Shown in pieces: positions 1 through 5,126 of a DNA stretch of 5,572 nucleotides. The stretch's first letter is position 1; every line of letters begins with the position of its first letter. The notes under the pieces are model-generated. The model saw only the letters and a list, made by a program, of their open reading frames with translations, was not told the origin of the DNA and did not search any database. Origin of the DNA: Marinovum sp. Lineage in GTDB: Bacteria; Pseudomonadota; Alphaproteobacteria; Rhodobacterales; Rhodobacteraceae. A program made the translations under genes and the position numbers. The stretch covers positions 2,360 to 7,931 of the forward strand of contig NYVC01000076.1 of assembly GCA_002684375.1 (NCBI GenBank). The letters are read 5' to 3'.

Positions 1-1581
1 TCCCATCATTTTTAAAACCACTGGAAACCCGATGTTGCGGGCCACTGCCGCCGCGGTCGAGCCATGTGCTTGTTCCCCTTCTGGAACCATTATTCCAGCC
101 GATCGCAAGATTTCTTTTCCTGCAACTTCGCGCACCAACTGCCCCGGGTGCATATCTTCCGGCACTTGCAGGGTTCCAACGTGCGATGCCAGAATCGTCT
201 CTCGGTTTTCGCGCCAAGTTGCTGCCTGTGCAACGGCATTGAGTGTTTCGTGAATGCCTTGCATAGGCGCAACGCCAAGTTCGATCAGCAATTCGCGGGT
301 CTCGATATCCATATTTTCTGGCAGAGTTGCGCAGACAGCGGCAGGCAGATTTGCCGCTTTGGCCGCTTTGGAAAATGCGGCAGCATCATTGCGATAATAT
401 ATTTGGGACTCGTCCAATCCGCTGTAAGGATAATCTTGCACAAGCAGGGCGGCATCAACACAATTGGCGTCAATCGCTGTTCTAAAAACTGGCTCTGTAT
501 AAGCGGGCTGCCCCCAGATCGGTGTTGTGTAATCGAGGGGATTTGAGACGGTTGCGATCGCAGGCAGGGCTTCGGTCAACCGCGTTGTGACTTCCGGGTC
601 AAAGGTCGGAAACCGCAGGCCAATTGTTTCGGCATGATCTGCCAGCATTGTGGCACCGCCACCCGAGCAGGTAAATCCAACCACCCGATGACCTTTGGGT
701 CGATCCACCACGCAGAGGTATTTGAGTGTTTCTAGCAGCTGAGACGGGTTGGTTACGCTGATCACTCCACAGCGGTCAAACAAGGCTTTATATAGTTCTT
801 TGGCGCCTGACAGAGACCCGGTGTGACTGACGGTCAATTGGCTGCCAATCTGCGATGATCCGGTTTTGAGCGCGACAACTGGGGTGTCGTGGCGCAAGCA
901 TTTCAACGCTGCCCGCTCAAACTTTGCGATATCTCCAAGGCCCTCGATATGTAGCCCGATCGCTCGCACGGCAGGGTTTTCGCATAAAGCGTCAATAAAA
1001 TCAGCCAGCTCCAAAACCGCCTGATTGCCCGCTGAAATTAGATGGGTCAGCGGCAGCGAGCGTTGGCTCATGGTAATGTCTGACGAGAACATACCGCTTT
1101 GGGTGATAATCGCGGCGCCGTAACCCGGCGACCCACCGCCATGGGCAAACGGCCAAAGCGCCACATTGTCGAGATAGTTGATCACGCCATAACAATTGGG
1201 TCCGATCAGGGCCATATCCCCGGTGACTTCTTTCAAGCGCTGTTCGAGCGCATCACCATCCGATCCGGATTCTTTAAAACCGGCCGTGTAACACACTACG
1301 CCGCCAGCCCCCATTTGGGCCAGTTTTTCCAGCGTGTCGACGGCGGCTGCGGCAGGGATGGCAAGAAAAACAGCGTCCGGAGCTTCTGGCAGATCGTCTA
1401 CGCGGGCAAAGCACGGCAGATCGCACATATGATCCCGCTTGGGATTGACGGGCCAATACGCACCCTCAAACCCACGTCTGCGGGCTTCGCCGATCGCGAT
1501 CATGGCGTCTGTGCCGCCAATAAATGCGATATGGCGGGGCGATAAAAGTCGGTCAAAATGTCGGCGCTTTTCTGGGGTCAT
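1..1581 (-). CDS. ADP-forming acyl-CoA synthetase (acetate-CoA ligase / pimeloyl-CoA synthetase-like family), 3' end cut by window edge
   Basis: 527 codons are visible with no stop. The family interconverts acid + CoA + ATP with acyl-CoA + ADP + Pi through a phosphohistidine, probably in the cytosol. In order I see a CoA-binding Rossmann-like domain (about 10-135, with IGG at 21-23 and GPNC at 127-130), a succinyl-CoA-ligase-like domain (about 150-290) carrying the SHTGS motif at 252-256, whose His253 is the expected phosphorylated residue, a second ligase-like domain (about 298-450, with SGGGA at 306-310 and NPLD at 347-350), and the start of an ATP-grasp domain (from about 478, with GFPVVLK at 518-524). 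Fused members are roughly 700 residues, so about 170 C-terminal residues, most of the ATP-grasp fold, lie outside the window. The start codon overlaps the dehydrogenase stop as ATGA, which implies translational coupling; a G-run directly precedes the ATG. The family is certain enough; the substrate cannot be read. It could act as an acid-activating ligase or, in reverse, as an ATP-yielding CoA-releasing enzyme. Confidence 0.93.
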   Translation of the reverse strand, partial: MTPEKRRHFDRLLSPRHIAFIGGTDAMIAIGEARRRGFEGAYWPVNPKRDHMCDLPCFARVDDLPEAPDAVFLAIPAAAAVDTLEKLAQMGAGGVVCYTAGFKESGSDGDALEQRLKEVTGDMALIGPNCYGVINYLDNVALWPFAHGGGSPGYGAAIITQSGMFSSDITMSQRSLPLTHLISAGNQAVLELADFIDALCENPAVRAIGLHIEGLGDIAKFERAALKCLRHDTPVVALKTGSSQIGSQLTVSHTGSLSGAKELYKALFDRCGVISVTNPSQLLETLKYLCVVDRPKGHRVVGFTCSGGGATMLADHAETIGLRFPTFDPEVTTRLTEALPAIATVSNPLDYTTPIWGQPAYTEPVFRTAIDANCVDAALLVQDYPYSGLDESQIYYRNDAAAFSKAAKAANLPAAVCATLPENMDIETRELLIELGVAPMQGIHETLNAVAQAATWRENRETILASHVGTLQVPEDMHPGQLVREVAGKEILRSAGIMVPEGEQAHGSTAAAVARNIGFPVVLKMMG

Positions 1582-2738
1582 CCCCCCAGCGGCCTCAGGA
1601 TCGAGCGGGTTATGATATGGCGCTGGATTTCCGAGGTTCCATCCCAGATGCGTTCTAAACGGCTGTCACGCCAAAGGCGTTGTATTGGCATCTCCTCCAT
1701 CAATCCCATGCCACCGAAAATTTGAACGGTATCATCTGCGACCTTGTTCAACATTTCCGAGCAATACACTTTAACCATAGCAGCATCCATATCTTGCATC
1801 TTCCCCTCATCGGCACGGCGTACTGCATCCGTCACCAACAAATCGGCAGTCCGAAGGCCAATCGCCATATCCGCCAGCCGAAACCCCGTGGCCTGAAATG
1901 TGCCGATTGGTTTGCCAAACTGTTTGCGGTTGGCTGCCCAATCGGCAGCCATATTCATAAGCCGTTCGGCTTTGCCACAGCAGGTTGCCCCAACCCAAAT
2001 ACGGCCCATTCCCAGCCATTTCCCCGAAAGTTCCAGACCGCGCCCCTCTTCACCCAAAATTTGGTCCGGTCCGAGACGCACGTTATCAAAACTCAGCTGA
2101 AAGGTTTTATACCCGCGATAACTTACGCATTTGTGACCTTCTCGACAATCGAAGCCTGGCAGGCCAACATCGACCAAGAACGCGGTCACGCGCTTGCGGG
2201 GGCCACGCGGTGTCTCATCGATGCCGGTAGCGGCAAAGACGATTGCAAAGTCAGGCATCACCGGTCCCGAGATGAAATGTTTGGAGCCGTTGAGAATCCA
2301 GTCACGTCCGTCGCGTTTCGCATTGGTTTTCATGCCCATCACATCTGATCCGGCCTCGGGTTCCGTTAAAGCGAAAAGTTCGCGTTTCTCGCCGGTGACA
2401 CAGGGATCGAGATATCGGGCAACCTGATCTCCTTCACAGGCCAGCAGCAATTCGGTTGGACGCGCGATCCAAGATTGCAGCGCATGCGTGGTTTTGCCAT
2501 ATTCACGCTCGACGATGGACGATGAGGTGTAATTTAGGCCGCCACCGCCAACAGCTTCGGGCAGATTTGCGGCAAATAGGCCAACTTCTTTGGCGCGGGC
2601 CTCGATCTGACGCCCCAATTCGAGCGGAACCTCACCGGAGCGATCGACCGCGTCTTCATGCGGGTAAATCTCATCTTTTAAAAAACATTGCACGGTGTTG
2701 AGCAAAAGCTCGTTTTCATGGGACACAACTGCGTTCAC
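1578..2738 (-). CDS. Acyl-CoA dehydrogenase family flavoprotein with Asp in place of the usual catalytic Glu
   Basis: A full-length (386 aa) FAD enzyme that would form an alpha,beta double bond in an acyl-CoA and pass electrons to electron-transferring flavoprotein. Visible marks, numbered from the GTG start: an N-terminal helical domain; the flavin/substrate loop ALTEPEAGSD at 123-132; a middle beta domain; RKQFGKPIG at 271-279; QIFGGMG at 339-345 (FAD adenine contact); and the C-terminal signature R-I-W-D-G-T-S-E-I-Q-R around 363-373. In short- and medium-chain family members the catalytic base is the Glu of a YEGT-like motif; here that place is Asp366. The alternative base of isovaleryl-CoA dehydrogenases, on helix G, aligns with a glycine near 245. 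I chose GTG at 2738 because AGGAG sits six bases before it; an in-frame ATG at 2753 would add five residues but has no ribosome binding site. The gene is 80 bp after the BKACE gene and overlaps the synthetase by four bases. Chain length or substrate class cannot be told. Confidence 0.95.
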   Translation of the reverse strand: MNAVVSHENELLLNTVQCFLKDEIYPHEDAVDRSGEVPLELGRQIEARAKEVGLFAANLPEAVGGGGLNYTSSSIVEREYGKTTHALQSWIARPTELLLACEGDQVARYLDPCVTGEKRELFALTEPEAGSDVMGMKTNAKRDGRDWILNGSKHFISGPVMPDFAIVFAATGIDETPRGPRKRVTAFLVDVGLPGFDCREGHKCVSYRGYKTFQLSFDNVRLGPDQILGEEGRGLELSGKWLGMGRIWVGATCCGKAERLMNMAADWAANRKQFGKPIGTFQATGFRLADMAIGLRTADLLVTDAVRRADEGKMQDMDAAMVKVYCSEMLNKVADDTVQIFGGMGLMEEMPIQRLWRDSRLERIWDGTSEIQRHIITRSILRPLGG

Positions 2739-2818
2739 TTTATGCTCCTGCATGGATATTGTTTCGGGGCCATTGATGGGATGTGAATTGGCCTCATTTG
2801 AAGTTAGGTACAGGCCGC
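2739..2818 (-). other. Intergenic gap inside the BKACE-dehydrogenase operon
   Basis: The 80-bp gap has no T-run that would make a terminator in the transcribed direction and no convincing promoter. It contains a weak inverted repeat, GGCCA (2768-2772) and TGGCC (2789-2793), 16 bases apart. I read it as read-through spacer, possibly with a minor RNA structure. Transcription into the two downstream genes probably starts at the BKACE promoter. Confidence 0.35.
2745..2749 (-). promoter_or_regulatory. Ribosome binding site deciding the acyl-CoA dehydrogenase start
   Basis: On the minus strand AGGAG lies inside the would-be first codons of the longer reading (ATG at 2753) and six bases upstream of an in-frame GTG at 2738. 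The bases before the ATG (CCGAAACAATATCC) contain no Shine-Dalgarno match, so the GTG is the better supported start. Confidence 0.6.
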
Positions 2819-3709
2819 CTATTTTGAGGCACCGGTGAGGTTCAATTTGTTACGGGCTTCCTGTGGGGTGAGCGCGCGCGCGCCCATCCGTTCCAAAATC
2901 TCAACGGCGCGTGTGACCAATTGACCGTTTGTCGCAAGAACGCCTCTGTCGAGATAAATATTATCTTCCAGACCGACGCGGATATTGCCCCCCATTGCAA
3001 TGGCCGTTGCAGCCATCGGCATCTGCATTCGCGAGATGCCGAAGCCAGCCCAAGTTGCACCCGCAGGCAGATGGTCTTTCATGACTTTCATTGTATCCAC
3101 GCTTTGATCCGCACCCCAGGGAATGCCGAGACAAATCTGAAACATCGGTGGATCAGCGATCAAGCCTTCAGTGATCATTTGCGTTGCAAAGCGGATGTGG
3201 CCCAATTCGAACACTTCCAATTCGGGTTTGACGCCCCATTGTTTTGTCAGGGCGGCCATCTCGCGTAGCATGGGCGGTGTCGAGATGTAAATCTCGTTGC
3301 CATCGCCAAAATTAAGCGTGCCGCAGTCAAGTGAACAGATTTCGGGCAGGCAGTCTTTAACGTGACGCAGACGTTCTTCGGCACTGATCATATCGGTGCC
3401 TGGGCCAGGCATTGCCGGATCTTGTGCCGAGGGCACCCAATCGCCCCCCATGCCTGCGGTCAAGTTGATGACAACGTCCGTATCGCTGTCACGGACCCGG
3501 TCGACCACTTCTTTGAAAAGCTTGGGGTCGCGGGAGCCTTTGCCGGTCTCAGGGTCGCGTACATGAATATGCGCAACCGCGGCCCCAGCCTTCGCCGCCT
3601 GTATCGCAGCGTTGGCGATTTGTTTTGGCGTTACCGGAACATGTTCACTGCGGTTTGTGGTATCGCCAGCCCCGGTGACAGCACAGGTCACTATGACATC
3701 GTAATTCAT
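2819..3709 (-). CDS. Beta-keto acid cleavage enzyme (BKACE, DUF849 / 3-keto-5-aminohexanoate cleavage family)
   Basis: A 296-residue TIM-barrel metalloenzyme of typical family length. Such enzymes react a beta-keto acid with acetyl-CoA, giving acetoacetate and a CoA ester of the remaining part. The family landmarks are intact: [11 protein letters not shown] at 7-17, the zinc-binding H47-I-H49 pair in [15 protein letters not shown] at 82-90, the [10 protein letters not shown] strand at 128-137, GIPWGA at 195-200, [15 protein letters not shown] at 218-232, and R244-V-G-L-E248-D249. E248 is the expected third zinc ligand; R244 and D249 match the catalytic Arg/Asp pair by spacing. From memory the whole reads like the clade that cleaves 3-dehydrocarnitine to betainyl-CoA and acetoacetate, but specificity is inferred. 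The start at 3709 is supported by GGAG seven bases upstream and by family N-termini; an in-frame extension to 3979 would run into the divergent regulator gene and lacks similarity. It is first in the operon and divergent from a GATase1-AraC regulator, as in known carnitine loci. Confidence 0.95.
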   Translation of the reverse strand: MNYDVIVTCAVTGAGDTTNRSEHVPVTPKQIANAAIQAAKAGAAVAHIHVRDPETGKGSRDPKLFKEVVDRVRDSDTDVVINLTAGMGGDWVPSAQDPAMPGPGTDMISAEERLRHVKDCLPEICSLDCGTLNFGDGNEIYISTPPMLREMAALTKQWGVKPELEVFELGHIRFATQMITEGLIADPPMFQICLGIPWGADQSVDTMKVMKDHLPAGATWAGFGISRMQMPMAATAIAMGGNIRVGLEDNIYLDRGVLATNGQLVTRAVEILERMGARALTPQEARNKLNLTGASK

Positions 3710-3733
3710 CGGTCGTCTCCGTTCGCTTTCGGC

Positions 3734-3761
3734 ATTATTGGAAACACGAGTGGCTTGACAA
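3734..3761 (-). promoter_or_regulatory. Predicted sigma70-type promoter of the BKACE operon
   Basis: On the minus strand TTGTCA (3761-3756; five of six consensus bases) is followed after 16 bases by AATAAT (3739-3734; five of six). Transcription would begin near 3727, giving a leader of about 18 bases that just holds the GGAG ribosome binding site of the BKACE gene. Its -35 hexamer overlaps a perfect TTGACA on the plus strand (3755-3760), so polymerase contacts for the divergent regulator could compete here. Confidence 0.5.
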
Positions 3762-3778
3762 TATAGATTTTTCGTCAA
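3755..3778. repeat. Inverted repeat TTGAC-N14-GTCAA in the divergent promoter region
   Basis: TTGAC at 3755-3759 and GTCAA at 3774-3778 are perfect inverted arms around 14 AT-rich bases. The right arm runs into a perfect 8-bp palindrome, TCAATTGA (3775-3782). The repeat covers the -35 of the BKACE promoter, a location that suits an operator. The arms are only five bases, so this could be chance; the left arm also doubles as a possible -35 for the regulator, with a poor -10 (ATTGAT) 17 bases on. Confidence 0.3.
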
Positions 3779-3786
3779 TTGATAGC

Positions 3787-3802
3787 GTATATCTGGCGAT
3801 AT
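3787..3802. promoter_or_regulatory. Candidate regulator half-site / dyad in the divergent region
   Basis: GTATATCTGGC (3787-3797) resembles two elements upstream of the transporter gene (GTATTATCTGGC at 5081-5092 and GTATAATCT at 5102-5110). It also forms the dyad ATATC-TGGC-GATAT (3789-3802). It lies about 26 bp upstream of the BKACE -35 element, where an activator would bind. That the adjacent AraC-type protein binds it is inference. Confidence 0.3.
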
Positions 3803-3823
3803 TTCTTGTATTTTTAATTTACC

Positions 3824-3842
3824 AGGTCCGGCCGCCGGATCT
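3824..3842 (+). other. GC-rich leader hairpin ahead of the regulator gene
   Basis: Arms 3824-3831 and 3835-3842 can pair over eight positions, with one G.U, around a three-base loop. Its DNA core is a perfect 13-bp palindrome, TCCGGCCGCCGGA (3827-3839). It stands out in an otherwise AT-rich gap and ends 12 bases before the ribosome binding site (GAGGG, 3855-3859). Only three T's follow it, so it is not a good terminator. It may be an operator or a structured mRNA leader. Confidence 0.4.
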
Positions 3843-3865
3843 TTCGATGAACCTGAGGGCACCCT

Positions 3866-4897
3866 ATGAGCGATCGACTTTTTTATGTTCTGCTGCCGCG
3901 CTTCAATATGTTTAGCCTGACAAATTTGATGGAGCCTGCACGCATCGCAAACTATCTTTCGGTAGAGGATGTCTACCACAAAAAATACCTAAGCTTTGAC
4001 GGGGCCGACATCACGGCCAGCAATGGGATGGCGGTGAAATGCGAGATGGCGCCGGAGCAAATACGCCGAAATGATCTTATCTTCATTGTGGGAAGCTGGG
4101 GAGCGGAACATTACGCTAACAGGAAATTATTCTCTTGGCTACGTCTGCAGGCCAGAAACGGTGTGCGGATCTGCGCGGTTGAAATGGGTGCCTATGTTCT
4201 GGCGCGCGCCGGGCTTTTAGCGCGGCGAAGCGCCACCACGCACTGGTCGTATCTGGCGGGGTTTCAGGAACAGTTCCCGGATGTGGATGTTCAGGAGCAG
4301 CTTTTCACCGAAGACGGGCCAATATTGTGTTGTTCGGGCGCTACGGCTGGCCTTGATTTTATGCTCTATATCATTGGCGGCCGCCATGGGCAGGCGCTGG
4401 CCGGGGAAATTTCAGATCAGATTATACACCATCCTGTGCGGCAAGCCAAAGACGCACAACGCAAAACATTGGGACGCGGGATTGCCAAGCTGCCGTCTGA
4501 TGTTCAAGCTGCAATCGAGGTGATAGAATCCAATATTAGCGAGCCAGTTGCTGTGCCTGAAATTGCCAAGACAATCGGTTTGTCGCAACGTCAATTGGAG
4601 CGGCAGTTTAAGAAATCTGTCGGCTGCAGTATTGTCCAGTTTGGCCTTCTTATGCGCTTGCAGCACGCGCGGGTGCTTTTGATCTCAACCGACTTAGGGG
4701 TCCGCGAGAGTGCGACCGCGTCGGGTTTTAATTCACTGTCGCATTTTGCATATGCGTTTAAAAAGTGCTTTGGACGTCGACCTAGCGATTACCGGCAAGC
4801 TTGGCCCGAGAATGACACAGCGCCGCATTGGCCGGGAACTTTAGGCCGGTTTTTAGACACGCTTCAGCCACAACGCCGGGATGGTCTGCCCCGCTAG
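3866..4897 (+). CDS. AraC-family transcriptional regulator with DJ-1/PfpI (GATase1-like) sensor domain, GbdR/CdhR-type
   Basis: 343 residues in the two-domain layout of the family that controls glycine betaine, carnitine and arginine catabolism in proteobacteria. Residues 1-190 form a DJ-1/PfpI-like ligand-binding domain: [13 protein letters not shown] at 6-18, ASNGM at 51-55, and the elbow [15 protein letters not shown] at 104-118 followed by TTHW at 124-127. The place that is Cys in catalytic relatives is Glu106, so the domain should bind a small molecule and not catalyse. The C-terminal AraC domain has a first helix-turn-helix at about 228-250 ([19 protein letters not shown]) and a second at about 276-300, ending with the characteristic FGRRPSDYR (302-310). 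A 33-residue tail follows. The start is supported by GAGGG six bases upstream. It is divergent from the BKACE operon, the usual position of a local activator, and precedes the transporter gene. The inducer is unknown; a carnitine-type or other quaternary amine is a reasonable guess from the family and context. Confidence 0.93.
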   Translation: MSDRLFYVLLPRFNMFSLTNLMEPARIANYLSVEDVYHKKYLSFDGADITASNGMAVKCEMAPEQIRRNDLIFIVGSWGAEHYANRKLFSWLRLQARNGVRICAVEMGAYVLARAGLLARRSATTHWSYLAGFQEQFPDVDVQEQLFTEDGPILCCSGATAGLDFMLYIIGGRHGQALAGEISDQIIHHPVRQAKDAQRKTLGRGIAKLPSDVQAAIEVIESNISEPVAVPEIAKTIGLSQRQLERQFKKSVGCSIVQFGLLMRLQHARVLLISTDLGVRESATASGFNSLSHFAYAFKKCFGRRPSDYRQAWPENDTAPHWPGTLGRFLDTLQPQRRDGLPR

Positions 4898-4918
4898 TCT
4901 GTCTAAGGTTTGCCTTGG

Positions 4919-4952
4919 GAGGGTCTGCAAAGATAGAGGGTCTGCAAAGATA
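4919..4952. repeat. Perfect 17-bp tandem duplication downstream of the regulator gene
   Basis: GAGGGTCTGCAAAGATA occurs twice without a mismatch, at 4919-4935 and 4936-4952, beginning 22 bases after the regulator stop codon. The repeat stops exactly at two units. It may be a slippage duplication or a paired protein-binding site; 17 bp is not a whole number of helical turns, which argues mildly against side-by-side binding on one face. Confidence 0.9.
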
Positions 4953-5008
4953 TGAGAATTTACGTCACAACAGATATTGAACCAGCGTTGCAAACTAACC
5001 AAACGGTA

Positions 5009-5035
5009 TTTTTTTTGACCATTAGTCAGAAAAAA
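5009..5035. repeat. Inverted repeat with U-tract and A-tract arms
   Basis: T8-GAC (5009-5019) pairs with GTCAG-A6 (5025-5035) around the five-base loop CATTA, eleven positions with one G.T. The T-run is at the 5' side and the A-run at the 3' side on both strands, the reverse of an intrinsic terminator, so I read it as a DNA operator or bent-DNA element. Its core TTGAC-N5-GTCA echoes the TTGAC/GTCAA arms in the BKACE-regulator gap. Confidence 0.45.
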
Positions 5036-5054
5036 CGACAGATGCTCACTTAAT

Positions 5055-5087
5055 TTGACAAAATTTTACTGGCAAGCGTGGTATTAT
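5055..5087 (+). promoter_or_regulatory. Possible activator-dependent promoter of the substrate-binding protein gene
   Basis: A perfect -35 hexamer, TTGACA (5055-5060), is followed by TG-G-TATTAT (5079-5087), an extended -10 with five of six consensus bases. The spacer is 21 bases, too long for unaided use, which fits either a promoter needing an activator or use of the extended -10 alone. Transcription would begin near 5094, leaving about 33 bases of leader that include the ribosome binding site. Confidence 0.35.
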
Positions 5088-5126
5088 CTGGCTAACGTGG
5101 CGTATAATCTAACGGGAGAAAAGTGG

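Larger units (their letters stand above)
4898..5126. other. 229-bp AT-rich intergenic region between the regulator and transporter genes
   Basis: No open reading frame with a ribosome binding site and no RNA gene is seen. It holds the 17-bp tandem duplication, a U-rich/A-rich inverted repeat (5009-5035), a TTGACA (5055-5060), an extended -10-like element (5079-5087), and a second TATAAT (5103-5108) just before the ribosome binding site of the transporter gene. There is no classical terminator for the regulator gene: the AAGG-TTTG-CCTT hairpin at 4905-4916 is short and followed by G's. Confidence 0.5.

Noticed and set aside
64..546. 160-residue plus-strand open frame opposite the synthetase gene
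   Set aside because: It is antisense to a continuous, family-recognisable coding frame, has odd composition with many Cys and Arg, and shows no domain.
1099..1545. 148-residue plus-strand open frame opposite the synthetase N-terminus
   Set aside because: Antisense shadow of the CoA-binding domain; no recognisable motif.
1680..2348. 222-residue plus-strand open frame opposite the dehydrogenase
   Set aside because: The minus strand encodes a complete acyl-CoA dehydrogenase with all landmarks; this frame is rich in His/Pro/Cys and lacks any domain.
2768..2793. Inverted repeat GGCCA/TGGCC between BKACE and dehydrogenase as an attenuator
   Set aside because: Five-base arms with a 16-base loop and no T-run are too weak to claim a function; mentioned only in the gap description.
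3710..3979. 90-residue N-terminal extension of the BKACE reading frame
   Set aside because: Family proteins begin at the [14 protein letters not shown] start, which has its own ribosome binding site; the extension covers the promoter region and the 5' end of the divergent regulator gene.
4905..4916. AAGG-TTTG-CCTT hairpin as a terminator for the regulator gene
   Set aside because: Only four pairs and followed by G's with no T-run.
4919..4952. CRISPR-like repeat
   Set aside because: Two abutting 17-bp copies with no spacer between them; this is a simple tandem duplication.
5103..5108. Perfect TATAAT as the -10 of the transporter gene
   Set aside because: It lies only five bases before GGGAG, so transcription would start inside or after the ribosome binding site; the -35 position (GGTATT) is poor. 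Kept only as part of the repeated GTAT-n-ATCT motif.
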